Positions 16,641 to 24,830 of a DNA stretch of 64,000 nt are shown piece after piece. The translations under genes were made by a program, and so were the position numbers. Source of the DNA: SCTD01 sp963784675 (lineage in GTDB: Bacteria > Actinomycetota > Actinomycetes > Mycobacteriales > SCTD01); assembly GCA_963784675.1 (NCBI GenBank), contig CAWASE010000019.1, positions 682,001 through 746,000 of the forward strand, written 5' to 3'. Numbering within the stretch: the first letter of the stretch is position 1; each line of letters begins with the position of its first letter. The notes under the pieces are model-generated. The model was not told where the DNA came from. It saw nothing but the letters and a program-made list of their open reading frames with translations, and searched no databases.

Positions 16641-18333
16641 AGATGTAGGTGCCGGGAGCAGGAGCCAGCTCGCCGTCCGCGCCCCCCAGCGTGGTGGGAG
16701 CTGCGAGGTCCTCGCCCGAGCGGGTCGACAGCCAGGCGGCGAAGTCCGGCCACCAGGAGCCCTTGTTCGTCTCCGCCTGCGCGAGCCACTCGTCGGCGTC
16801 GGCCGGGTTCTGCGCGGCGGTGCGCCACGTCGCCTTGGGATTGCCGGGAGGGTTGATGAGGGAGGCGATGTGACCGCTCGTGGAGAGGATGAAACGGCTC
16901 TCCCCGCCGAGCAGCTGGGTCGTGCGGTAGCACGACTGCCACTGGCACAGGTGGTCGGCGATCCCGGCGAGGACGTAGCTGTCGGCCGTGATGGAGGACA
17001 GGTTCACCAGGCTGCCGAGCATGGTGCTGGACCCCGGCTTGGTGAGCGAGTTCGCCAGGCTCAGGGTGACGAAGTCTTCGTGCAGGGCCGCCGGCATCCG
17101 GGTCGTGTCGGCGTTCCAGGCCAGGATGTCGAAGGCCGCCGGCGCCTTGCCCTGCAGGTAGTTGTTGACCCAGTAGCTCCAGATGAGGTCGTTGGGCCGC
17201 AGCCAGGCAAAGACCTCGGCCAGCATCGCGCCATCGAGGTAGCCCTTGCGCCGGGAGGCTTTGATGGCCTGGTCGGCGCTGCCCTGGTCCATGAGTGCGC
17301 TCGTCGTCCCGGCTCGTTCGTGGTCTAGCACGGTGACGGCGAACGACGCCGCGGCGATGCGGTCGCCGTCCCCCGTCGCGAACAGGTGGGCCAGCACCAT
17401 CGAGGTGATGATGCCACCGGAGCAGAACGCCATCGTCGAGGTCTTCTCGGTGTTGGCGATGCGCTCCACCGCGGCCAGCGCGTCGACGACGGCCTGGCCG
17501 TAGGTGTCGATGTCCCAGTCGGCCTGCTCGGCCCGCGGGTTGCGCCACGACATCATGAAGACCTGCTGACCGCTCTCGACCAGCGACTGGACGATGCTGC
17601 GTCCCGGCGCGAGGTCGGCGACGTAGTACTTGTTGATCGTCGGCGGGATCATCAGCAGGGGGAAGGCCCGCACCGTGGGGGTCGTGGGCGCGTACTGGAT
17701 GAGCTCGAACACCGGGGTGCGGAAGACGACGGCGCCGGGGGAGACGGCCAGGTCCTGGCCGACCTTGAAGGCGCGCGGTGACACCATCGACGGCACCCGC
17801 GGGGCGTGCCGCATGTCCGACACGAGGTTGCGGGTGCCGCGCAGCGCGCTGCGCCCGCCGGTGTCGATCAGCGCCTTCCAGGTGAGCGGGTTCAGGATCG
17901 GGTTGTTGCTCGGCGCCAGCGCGTCGGACAGGTTCGAGACGATGAAGCGCGCCCGCTCGTCGTCCGCCCAGTCCAGGTCGGCGTCCGCGACCAGCTGCTG
18001 CGCGGTGGCCACCGTCGCGAGGTACCCCTGCATCGTCGTGCGCAGCACGCGGTTGCCGGTCCACGCCGGCTCGGTGAAGCGCTTGTCGCCCTTGCCCGGC
18101 GCGAGCTCCGACCGGCCCAGGCCGGCCTTGGCGAGCTCGCCGAGCCAGCTGCTGCCGCGGCCGGCGAGCCGACGGGGCCGGCGGGCCAGCGCGGTGCCGC
18201 AACGCAGCGCCAGACCGGCGGAGGGAACCATCCGCCGGGTCGGTCCGAGGGCCGCGTCGGTGAGCAGCATGTCCAGCCCCGAGACGTTGTCCAGGACGGC
18301 GGGGCGGGTGCGGGGAGCCGATGGGCTGGTCAA
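16630..18333 (-). CDS. phaC: class I-type poly(3-hydroxyalkanoate) synthase
   Basis: A 567-residue protein. The PHA-synthase lipase-like box is TMAFCSGGIITS, with the catalytic Cys in place of Ser. The catalytic Asp lies in ILAWNADTTRMPA and the His in STSGHIASLINPPGNPK. The usual N-terminal domain (DNPILNPLTWKALIDTGG, FKVGQDLAVSPGAVVFR) is complete. The product polymerises hydroxyacyl-CoA into storage polyester. The TTG start at 18333 is preceded by an AGAGAGG site. It heads an operon with the depolymerase-like hydrolase and is divergent from a TetR regulator, with a dyad between them. Confidence 0.88.
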   Translation of the reverse strand: MTSPSAPRTRPAVLDNVSGLDMLLTDAALGPTRRMVPSAGLALRCGTALARRPRRLAGRGSSWLGELAKAGLGRSELAPGKGDKRFTEPAWTGNRVLRTTMQGYLATVATAQQLVADADLDWADDERARFIVSNLSDALAPSNNPILNPLTWKALIDTGGRSALRGTRNLVSDMRHAPRVPSMVSPRAFKVGQDLAVSPGAVVFRTPVFELIQYAPTTPTVRAFPLLMIPPTINKYYVADLAPGRSIVQSLVESGQQVFMMSWRNPRAEQADWDIDTYGQAVVDALAAVERIANTEKTSTMAFCSGGIITSMVLAHLFATGDGDRIAAASFAVTVLDHERAGTTSALMDQGSADQAIKASRRKGYLDGAMLAEVFAWLRPNDLIWSYWVNNYLQGKAPAAFDILAWNADTTRMPAALHEDFVTLSLANSLTKPGSSTMLGSLVNLSSITADSYVLAGIADHLCQWQSCYRTTQLLGGESRFILSTSGHIASLINPPGNPKATWRTAAQNPADADEWLAQAETNKGSWWPDFAAWLSTRSGEDLAAPTTLGGADGELAPAPGTYIYDK

Positions 18334-18354
18334 GACGTCCCTCTCTGGAGGCCG

Positions 18355-18378
18355 GCGCGTACGCTCGTACGTATGCGC
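18355..18378. promoter_or_regulatory. candidate TetR operator between phaC and tetR
   Basis: Inverted repeat GCGCGTACG-6 nt-CGTATGCGC, with eight of nine bases paired between arms. It sits 22 bases from the phaC start and about 50 bases from the tetR start, in the only intergenic space of the divergent pair. The size and location fit a TetR dimer site that controls both directions. Confidence 0.5.
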
Positions 18379-18428
18379 AGGAGGCGAGCGTCGCCCGACG
18401 GCGCTCCGTGGTCAAGGGACTGTGACCA

Positions 18429-19121
18429 ATGTCGTCCTGCGCGCGAGAGGCGACGCCTCGCAACGGTGCGCGGGTGACCGCCCCGACGCATGCGGGGGCG
18501 ACGTCGCTGCTGCCGCCGACGTCGGGGCTGAGCGAGGCGCGCCGTCGGGTCTTCGAGGCCGGCGTCGCGCTGTTCGGTCGGCGGGGCTACCACGGCGTGT
18601 CCGTGCGCGATCTCGCCGCGCACCTGGGTCTGAAGCCGATGGCGCTGTACGCGCACGTGCCGTCCAAGCAGCAGCTGCTGTTCGAGCTCAAGCTGATCGG
18701 TTACCAGGGGCACCGCGACCGGCTCCTGTCCGCGCTGCTGGATGCCGGCCCAGAGCCGGCGGGCCAGATCCGGGCGCTGTGCCGGGCTCACGTGCAGGTG
18801 CACCTGGACCATCCGGCCCTCGCGCGCGTCACCCATCGCGACACCGCGGCCCTTTCTGCGGAGCAGGTCGAGACCGTCCTGCGCGTACGGGGCGAGGCCG
18901 CGAAGGTGTTCACCGAGGTCGTCGAGCGCGGGCAGCGGCTCGGCGCGTTCCGGCCGGACAATCCGTTGCTCGTGGTGCAGGCGGTCACGGGTATGGGCAT
19001 CCGCGCGGCGGAGTGGTGGTCACCCGATGCCGGGGTCGATGCCCGCGAGGTCGTCGAGACCTTCGCCGACTTCGCCGTGCGGCTGCTGGAGACGCCGGAC
19101 GGCGCGGCGGTCGGAGGCTGA
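18429..19121 (+). CDS. TetR family transcriptional regulator
   Basis: About 230 residues. The helix-turn-helix is in EAGVALFGRRGYHGVSVRD and LAAHLGLKPMALYAHVPSK, a standard TetR N-terminal domain, followed by an all-helical ligand domain. The ATG at 18429 has an AGGGA site. An in-frame GTG at 18474 is an alternative that would remove 15 non-conserved residues. It is divergent from the phaC/phaZ-like operon, which is its likely target along with itself. The ligand is unknown. Confidence 0.88.
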   Translation: MSSCAREATPRNGARVTAPTHAGATSLLPPTSGLSEARRRVFEAGVALFGRRGYHGVSVRDLAAHLGLKPMALYAHVPSKQQLLFELKLIGYQGHRDRLLSALLDAGPEPAGQIRALCRAHVQVHLDHPALARVTHRDTAALSAEQVETVLRVRGEAAKVFTEVVERGQRLGAFRPDNPLLVVQAVTGMGIRAAEWWSPDAGVDAREVVETFADFAVRLLETPDGAAVGG

Positions 19122-19185
19122 CGGTGGTCGCCCCGGGGCGTCCAGGTGAGGGGTCGTCGAGCGCGGACGCGCCTGTCGGCCGGGA

Positions 19186-19191
19186 TACCGT
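19186..19191 (+). promoter_or_regulatory. leaderless -10 box for the SRPBCC gene
   Basis: TACCGT followed by six bases and then the ATG at 19198. There is no ribosome-binding site, which fits a transcript starting at the start codon. Confidence 0.55.
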
Positions 19192-19197
19192 GGCCCG

Positions 19198-19707
19198 ATG
19201 AAGCGCTCAGCCTGCGAGCCGGTCACCCTCGCCTTCCTGGACTCCGCCCCGGTCCGGCTGGTCAACAGCCTCACGATCGCCGCGACGCCCGAGCAGGTGT
19301 GGGCGGCGTTGGAGGACGCGTCGGCCTGGCCCCGGTGGGCGAGCGTCATCACCAAGGTCGAGTGGACCTCGCCGCGCCCGTTCGGCGTAGGGACGACCCG
19401 AACGGTGTCGATGGTCGCCGGGATGACCGGCTACGAGGAGTTCCTCGCCTGGCAGCCGCACCAGCAGATGGCCTTCCGCTTCAACGAGGCCACGCTGCAG
19501 GGGGTCAGTGCCTTCGCCGAGGGCTACACGCTGGAGGCGGTCACGCCGTCGTCGACGCGCGTGACCTGGGTGATGGCGATGCGGCCGACCGGCATCAGCA
19601 CGTTCATCCTCGGCGTCACCAGCCCGGTCATGCGCTTGGTGCTCGGCCGCTTCCTGGGAAAGCTCCGCCGGCTGGTCGAGGCGGAGTACGTCACCGCCCC
19701 CCGCTGA
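19198..19707 (+). CDS. SRPBCC (START-like) family protein
   Basis: A 169-residue protein with the polyketide-cyclase/SRPBCC pattern: SLTIAATPEQVWAALED at the N-terminus, WPRWASVITKVEWTS after it, and a long C-terminal helix (VMRLVLGRFLGKLRRLVE). The fold binds hydrophobic ligands in a deep pocket. No catalytic residues can be assigned. The 229 bases after it contain no convincing gene or terminator. Confidence 0.75.
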   Translation: MKRSACEPVTLAFLDSAPVRLVNSLTIAATPEQVWAALEDASAWPRWASVITKVEWTSPRPFGVGTTRTVSMVAGMTGYEEFLAWQPHQQMAFRFNEATLQGVSAFAEGYTLEAVTPSSTRVTWVMAMRPTGISTFILGVTSPVMRLVLGRFLGKLRRLVEAEYVTAPR

Positions 19708-19936
19708 ACGCCTGTGGGCGGATCGGGTTCGCCGGACCGCCGTCCCCTCGGTTCTCGGGGCGGGTAGCTCCTCGGCCCGTCGTGCAGCAACAGGGTCCGA
19801 CCGTCGGGGCCGTCCGCGCGGCAGGTGGTCCCACGGCTGACGCGGACGTCGTGGAGGACGTCTCAGTGCCGGGGCGGGCTTCCGTCGGCGGCACCGACCT
19901 GAGGTGGCCTGCCTCGCACGCCGGGACGCGAGATCG

Positions 19937-20530
19937 TCAATCGGCCGCTGGCGTCCGGCCGTAGGTCACCGCGTCGACCACCTCGGTCGGGGCCAGCCTC
20001 AGCAGCTCGGCATCTGGCCGCGCGCCCAACGCATCATTGACCGTCGAGAAGGCGAGGCGGAGCGCGACGAAGGTGGTGATCGAGAAGATCTGACTGTCGG
20101 AAAAGCCTGCGTCACGAAGCCTCTGCACGTCCGCTGCGGTCGTGCTGTTGGGCTCGCGCACGACAGCGCGGGCCCAGGTCACCATCGCCTGCTCCGGGGC
20201 GGTGAGGTCCGTGTCGTCGCCTCGAAGGATTGCTGCGGCTGCAGGTCCGGAGCCCTTGCTGGCCAGCTTGTGCCCCCAGGCCAGAGCGCAGTAGGAATCC
20301 CCGATCGTCGACGCGGCCGCCGTCACCAGGAGCGCGCGGTCCCGAAACGTCAGACCGCTGGCCTGGAACGCCGTAGACATGAGGTCGAAAAGGAGGTCGG
20401 ACGTCGCAGGTTGATACGCCCAGAGCCGCGAGGCGTTCATCACGAAGCCCATGTCCGCCATGTCCTCGTCGAACATCGCCTGCACCGGGCCCGTCCGCTC
20501 GGGCTCGGGCAGAAAGCTCGACTCACTCAT
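19937..20530 (-). CDS. carboxymuconolactone decarboxylase (AhpD-like) family protein
   Basis: A 197-residue helical protein resembling CMD/AhpD proteins: LTFRDRALLVTAAAS, GDSYCALAWGHKLAS and a long C-terminal helix pair. AhpD-type redox members have CxxC followed by His. Here only the first Cys and a His remain, so peroxidase-type chemistry is doubtful. It starts 12 nt after the stop of the upstream methyltransferase gene, so they form an operon. Codon use looks somewhat less GC-extreme than in flanking genes. Confidence 0.75.
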   Translation of the reverse strand: MSESSFLPEPERTGPVQAMFDEDMADMGFVMNASRLWAYQPATSDLLFDLMSTAFQASGLTFRDRALLVTAAASTIGDSYCALAWGHKLASKGSGPAAAAILRGDDTDLTAPEQAMVTWARAVVREPNSTTAADVQRLRDAGFSDSQIFSITTFVALRLAFSTVNDALGARPDAELLRLAPTEVVDAVTYGRTPAAD

Positions 20531-20542
20531 GCTGCCCGCCCG

Positions 20543-21331
20543 TCATCCAGAGCGTTGCGAGAGATAGCCGACCACCAGGATCTCTGCGCGCAGGGGCAGG
20601 CCATCGCGGGCACGCCCGGCGGCCAGCTCGAGAGCTGTGCGATGGAACTCTTCTTCACCGACGTTCTGGATCGCCTCGTACGCCGGGCCGGTGGACGCCA
20701 ACGCCCGCGCATACATCTCCGCGTCGGCGAACTCCCACGCGAACGGCACCTCCACCCGGCGCACGTCGCGGAATCCGCTGTCCGTGAGCACCCGCTCGCC
20801 CACCCCCGGCCGACCGAGCGCCACCATGGCAGCCTGGTTCTCCACCTTGGGTTGCGCGGCCAGCCGGAAGGGCGCCAGAGCCCAGGCGCCTGGCGAGGCT
20901 TTGAGGTGGCCCCACACGGTGATACCCAAGCGGCCCCCGGGTCGCAGCACACGAGCGGCTTCGGAGATCGCCGTGGGTGTCGTGCCCCAGATCCCCCGGA
21001 AGCTCGTGACGACGTCAAAGGTCTCGTCGGGCCACGGCAGCTTGTTCATGTCGCCGACGCGCACATCCGACCCGGCGTTGCGGTCACGCGCCACGGCCAC
21101 GAGCCGCTCCGCCGCGTCGATGCCCGCGCAGTCCGCCCCGCGCGCTCGTGCCAGCTCGATGGCTAGGCCGGAGCCGCAGGCCATGTCCAGCACGCGGTCG
21201 CCTGCGCCGATGTCCAGATGCTGGTGCATGGCAACGTATTCGCGGCAGTTGCCCGGTTCGCTCAGGGTGGCGAAGTCGACCGCCTCGCGGCCCCACCCCT
21301 CATCGACCGCAGCCCAGCGCTCGGTGACCAT
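20543..21331 (-). CDS. class I SAM-dependent methyltransferase
   Basis: A 262-residue protein with motif I VLDMACGSGLAIELA, motif II ADCAGIDAAERLV, FDVVTSFRGIWGTTP and the post-III part ARVLRPGGRLGITVWG. This fits the UbiE/Methyltransf_11 small-molecule group. The substrate is not assignable. It is the first gene of a two-gene operon with the CMD-like protein and divergent from an alpha/beta hydrolase. Confidence 0.88.
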   Translation of the reverse strand: MVTERWAAVDEGWGREAVDFATLSEPGNCREYVAMHQHLDIGAGDRVLDMACGSGLAIELARARGADCAGIDAAERLVAVARDRNAGSDVRVGDMNKLPWPDETFDVVTSFRGIWGTTPTAISEAARVLRPGGRLGITVWGHLKASPGAWALAPFRLAAQPKVENQAAMVALGRPGVGERVLTDSGFRDVRRVEVPFAWEFADAEMYARALASTGPAYEAIQNVGEEEFHRTALELAAGRARDGLPLRAEILVVGYLSQRSG

Positions 21332-21337
21332 GGGCGA

Positions 21338-21343
21338 ACTGTA
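21338..21343 (-). promoter_or_regulatory. leaderless -10 box for the methyltransferase gene
   Basis: On the minus strand TACAGT is followed by six bases and the ATG at 21331. No Shine-Dalgarno sequence is present. Confidence 0.55.
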
Positions 21344-21541
21344 CGCTCGCCCGCCGGGGCCTCCGTCGCTCGGGAATCGCGTCAGGCGGCTGTCTTCTGA
21401 TGCTGCGGTGATGGAGATCCGTGACCGCACGGCGAGAGCCGCTCGGTCGCCCACCGACCCGACGGCTGTCTCCTGGCAGGCACGATGCAAGCTCGTTCCC
21501 CGGGGGTCGGGGAAGCTGCCGACGGTTACGGAGTCCTGATC

Positions 21542-22396
21542 ATGGCGACGAAACGGCTGCCGCAGTCGGCCCCCGACGGTACGCGCCGAGTATCGGCGGC
21601 AGGCGCCGGTTACCAGATGCACGGCCACGGGCCGGTCGTGATACTCGTCCACAGCTCAGTCAGCGGCAGCGGGCAGTGGCGCGCGCTGACGCAGCAGCTC
21701 TCAGACCGCTTCTGCATCGTCGCCATCGATCTCCTCGGCTACGGCAGCACCCCTGCGTGGGCAGCTTCACGACCGCAGCGACTCGACGACCAGGCCGACC
21801 TCCTGCACAGCGTCGCCGCGGAGGTCGGACCGCCGTTGGTGCTCGTCGGGCACTCGTTCGGCGGCTCCGTCGCACTGTGCGCGGCAGCCCAGCTCGGTAG
21901 CCGGCTGCCGGGGCTGATCCTGCTCGAACCCAACCCGTTCTCCCTGCTCAGGGAGACCTCAGCGGACTCCTACGGGGAAGTCGTGGCGCTGAAGGACGCC
22001 ATCAAGGCCGCCGGTGCCAGCGGTGACTGGACGGCTGCCGCACAGACGTTCGCCGACTACTGGAACGGCGCCGGAGCCTGGGCCGCGATGGCTCCGGAAC
22101 GTCGGACCGCCTTTGCTCGGGCGCTGGCTCCCAACTTCCACGAGTGGGACGCGGTGCTGTCGGCTCCCGCCGCCGGCTGGGTGACGTCCGTGAGAGCCGC
22201 GACGCAGGTCGTGACCGCCGCTGACACCGTGCTGCCCATCACGCAGATCGCGCGCATCCTCGCCGACCGGCGCCCCGACTGGCGGTTCGACGAGATCCCG
22301 GGCGGTGGCCACATGGCGCCGCTCACCAGGCCGGGACTCGTCAACCCGCTGGTGATCGCGACGGTCGACGCGCTCGCAGCTGCGTCCCGCACCTGA
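21542..22396 (+). CDS. alpha/beta hydrolase
   Basis: A 284-residue protein (ATG at 21542). The nucleophile elbow is LVGHSFGGSVAL, the oxyanion region VVILVHSSVSGSGQW, and the catalytic His lies in PGGGHMAPLTRP. It belongs to the broad AB_hydrolase_1 family, and the substrate is unknown. A longer frame from 21485 is open, but family similarity begins at GYQMHGHGPVV. It is divergent from the methyltransferase across a 210-bp gap and converges on tRNA-Leu. Confidence 0.85.
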   Translation: MATKRLPQSAPDGTRRVSAAGAGYQMHGHGPVVILVHSSVSGSGQWRALTQQLSDRFCIVAIDLLGYGSTPAWAASRPQRLDDQADLLHSVAAEVGPPLVLVGHSFGGSVALCAAAQLGSRLPGLILLEPNPFSLLRETSADSYGEVVALKDAIKAAGASGDWTAAAQTFADYWNGAGAWAAMAPERRTAFARALAPNFHEWDAVLSAPAAGWVTSVRAATQVVTAADTVLPITQIARILADRRPDWRFDEIPGGGHMAPLTRPGLVNPLVIATVDALAAASRT

Positions 22397-22485
22397 GCCA
22401 GGCTGAGGCGCAGCCGCGTCCACATCTCCTGCCGTTCCCGTCCGGGGGCGCCGGAAGGCCTTCCGCCGACGGGTCTCTCGTTCCG

Positions 22486-22505
22486 AAGCGCCCCGAAGGG
22501 CGCTT
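22486..22505 (-). terminator. stem-loop terminator downstream of tRNA-Leu
   Basis: A perfect 8-bp stem, AAGCGCCC with GGGCGCTT, around a CGAA tetraloop, 10 nt beyond the tRNA 3' end. There is no U-run, which is common in high-GC actinobacteria. It may also stop readthrough from the converging hydrolase gene. A 14-bp palindrome, CGGAAGGCCTTCCG, lies nearby at 22452-22465. Confidence 0.55.
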
Positions 22506-22514
22506 GCGAGTACG

Positions 22515-22597
22515 TGTCCGAGGGGGGAGTTGAACCCCCACGTCCTTTCGGACACAGCGACCTCAACGCTGCGCGTCTGCCATTCCGCCACTCGGAC
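22515..22597 (-). tRNA. tRNA-Leu (anticodon GAG)
   Basis: An 83-nt cloverleaf on the minus strand. The acceptor GTCCGAG pairs with CTCGGAC, and the T-arm is GGGGGTTCAACTCCCCC. The anticodon loop TTGAGGT gives anticodon GAG (plus-strand CTC at 22562-22564). A long variable arm (TGTCCGAAAGGACG region) confirms class II tRNA-Leu. The discriminator is A and CCA is not encoded. Confidence 0.95.
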
Positions 22598-22667
22598 GAG
22601 TGAGCCCGGCGACCTGCGCCGTGCCGTCGGTGAGTGTAGCCGTGGACGAGGTTGGCCTCGCGGGGGT

Positions 22668-22673
22668 TAGCGT
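22668..22673 (+). promoter_or_regulatory. -10 box for the M20 peptidase gene
   Basis: TAGCGT placed about 36 bases before the ATG at 22709, which has its own AGGAGAG ribosome site. A short leadered transcript is expected. No clear -35 was seen. Confidence 0.35.
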
Positions 22674-22708
22674 CGGCCTGGCCCGCCCCCGTCGGACAGG
22701 AGAGCCGC

Positions 22709-24022
22709 ATGGCTGACACGCCGGTCGACCCGCAGCAGGAGGTCGTCGACATCTGCCGCGACCTGATCCGCTTCGCCAGCGTCAACGACGGCACCGGCCG
22801 CGGCAAGGGGGAGCGCGAGGCCGCCGAGCACGTGGCCGGCCTGCTGTCCGAGGTCGGGCTGGAGCCGCAGGTCTTCGAGTCGGCAACCAACCGTTCCAGC
22901 GTCGTGGCCCGGATGCAGGGCGAGGATCCCAGCCGTCCGGCGCTGCTCATCCACGGCCACCTCGACGTCGTCCCGGCCGAGCCGAAGGTGTGGACCTACG
23001 ACCCCTTCGCCGGTGAGATCGCGGACGGCATGCTGTGGGGCCGCGGCGCCGTCGACATGCTCGACATGGACGCCATGACGCTGGCCGTCGTCCGCGACCG
23101 CATGCGCACCGGGCGCAAGCCGCCGCGCGACGTCGTGATCGCGATGGTCGCCGACGAGGAGGCCGGCGGGACCTTCGGGGCCCAGTGGCTGGTCCAGAAC
23201 CACGCGGACCTGTTCGAGGGCTGCACCGAGGCCATCAGCGAGGTCGGCGGCTTCAGCATCAGCGTCAACGACGACCTGCGGCTGTACTGCGTCGAGACCG
23301 CGCAGAAGGGCATGGCGTGGATGCGCCTGACCGCGAGCGGCACCGCCGGTCACGGCTCGTTCGTCTCCGACGACAACGCCGTCACCACCCTGTGCGAGGC
23401 GGTCGGGCGGCTCGGTCGGCACGAGTTCCCGCTGCACGCCACCAAGACCGTCCGCGCCTTCCTGGAGCAGGTCAGCGACGCGTTCGGCGTCGAGCTCGAC
23501 CCCGACGACCTGCCGGCCACCGTCGCCCGGCTCGGCCCGATGGCGCGCATCGTCGGCGCGACGCTGCGCAACACCGCCAACCCGACCATGCTCGACGCCG
23601 GCTACAAGCACAACGTCATCCCCGGCACCGCCCACGCGATGGTCGACGGGCGTTTTCTGCCCGGCTACGCCGACGAGTGGGAGCGCGAGCTCGACGCCGT
23701 CCTGGGGCCGCAGATCACCCGCGAGTACACCTACTACGACCAGGCGCTGGAGACCGAGTTCGAGGGCGCGCTGGTCGAGGCGATGGCCGCGTCGCTCACG
23801 GCCGAGGACCCCGGGGCGCGCACCGTGCCGTACATGCTCTCGGGCGGTACCGACGCCAAGCACTTCAGCCGGTTGGGCATCCGCTGCTTCGGCTTCGCGC
23901 CGCTGCGTCTGCCCGCCGACCTGGACTTCTCAGCCATGTTCCACGGCGTCGACGAGCGGGTGCCGCTGGACTCCCTCGCCTTCGGGGTCCGGGTGCTGGA
24001 CAGGTTCCTCGACCAGGTCTGA
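22709..24022 (+). CDS. M20/M25/M40 family metallohydrolase
   Basis: A 437-residue zinc hydrolase. The metal-binding sites are HGHLDVVP, GRGAVDMLDMD, the catalytic MVADEEAGG, the Glu in AISEVGG, and the C-terminal MFHG. The small dimerisation domain is complete (AGHGSFVSDDNAV). It is similar to actinobacterial dipeptidase/acetylornithine-deacetylase relatives. The exact peptide or N-acyl substrate is unknown. The start ATG is set by the AGGAGAG site. Confidence 0.9.
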   Translation: MADTPVDPQQEVVDICRDLIRFASVNDGTGRGKGEREAAEHVAGLLSEVGLEPQVFESATNRSSVVARMQGEDPSRPALLIHGHLDVVPAEPKVWTYDPFAGEIADGMLWGRGAVDMLDMDAMTLAVVRDRMRTGRKPPRDVVIAMVADEEAGGTFGAQWLVQNHADLFEGCTEAISEVGGFSISVNDDLRLYCVETAQKGMAWMRLTASGTAGHGSFVSDDNAVTTLCEAVGRLGRHEFPLHATKTVRAFLEQVSDAFGVELDPDDLPATVARLGPMARIVGATLRNTANPTMLDAGYKHNVIPGTAHAMVDGRFLPGYADEWERELDAVLGPQITREYTYYDQALETEFEGALVEAMAASLTAEDPGARTVPYMLSGGTDAKHFSRLGIRCFGFAPLRLPADLDFSAMFHGVDERVPLDSLAFGVRVLDRFLDQV

Positions 24023-24074
24023 GACTTCCCGTGGACGACCGGCCCGAGCCGGTTGCGACCGAGAGGATGCCGTC

Positions 24075-24589
24075 ATGACGACCGTGTTCCTGGGCGAGCG
24101 CCCACCCGAGCTGGAGGCGCTGATCGAGCGCCGTCGCGCGCTCGGCCTCGACGGTCACGACGAGGTCTGGGACGGGGTCTACCGCGTGGTACCGCACGCG
24201 CACAGCAACCACGGCATCGTCGAGAGCGAGGTGGGGCTGGCCGCCGGACCGCGCGCCAAGCGGGCGGGCTCATCCCCGGATCGGCGTTCAACGTGGGCTC
24301 CCCGAGCAACTTCCGCGTGCCAGACCTGGGCTACCACCGCACCAGGCCCGGGACGCTGTACGTCGAGACGGCCGCGCTGCTCGTCGAGGTGCTCTCACCC
24401 GATGACCAGACGTTCGCGAAGTTCGGCTTCTACGCCGAGCACCGCGTCGACGAGCTGCTGGTCGCCGACGGCGGCACGCGGACCGTCCGGTGCTGGCACC
24501 TGACCGACGGACGGTATGTCGAGCAGCCCCGCAGCGCGCTGCTGGACCTGGGGATGACGACGCTGGTGGCGGAGATCGACTGGCCCTGA
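24075..24589 (+). CDS. Uma2 family restriction-endonuclease-fold protein (frameshifted)
   Basis: The N-terminal half begins MTTVFLGERPPELEALIERR and the second half contains FRVPDLGYHRTRPGT, ALLVEVLSPDDQTFAKFG and YAEHRVDELLVAD, the Uma2/DUF820 PD-(D/E)xK signature. The frame breaks near 24265, where one G is missing (ggg to gg), joining RAKRAG to LIPGSAFN. Repaired length is about 171 residues. Uma2 proteins are abundant in some actinobacteria and cyanobacteria and have no settled function. The ATG follows GAGGAT by six bases. Confidence 0.82.
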
Positions 24590-24613
24590 GCGTGCCGGGC
24601 GTGACCCGGACCC

Positions 24614-24805
24614 TCAGGTGGGCAGCGGCGGGAGGGACTCGCTGGTCACCCGGCGCCGGACGGTGACCTCGCGGCGACCGTCGGCCCAGATGCGGTGCAG
24701 GGTCAGCTCCCAGCCGCCGTACTCGGCATGGATCTGCAGGATGTCCTTGGCCTGCCGCCGGTCCGTCCCCGGCGGGATGCGGACGGCGCGGTACTCGTAC
24801 GCCAT
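24614..24805 (-). CDS. DUF5703 family small protein
   Basis: A 63-residue protein, MAYEYRAVRIPPGTDRRQAK at the start with YGGWELTLHRIWADGRRE later. This matches the conserved actinobacterial DUF5703 family of unknown function. The frame is intact, unlike the damaged genes directly upstream. An alternative ATG lies three codons earlier. Confidence 0.75.
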   Translation of the reverse strand: MAYEYRAVRIPPGTDRRQAKDILQIHAEYGGWELTLHRIWADGRREVTVRRRVTSESLPPLPT

Positions 24806-24830
24806 GCCGGCCATCGTGCCAGGCACGATG

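Noticed and set aside
22515..22600. Phage/island attachment site at tRNA-Leu
   Set aside because: No second copy of the tRNA 3' end and no integrase gene were found in the window.
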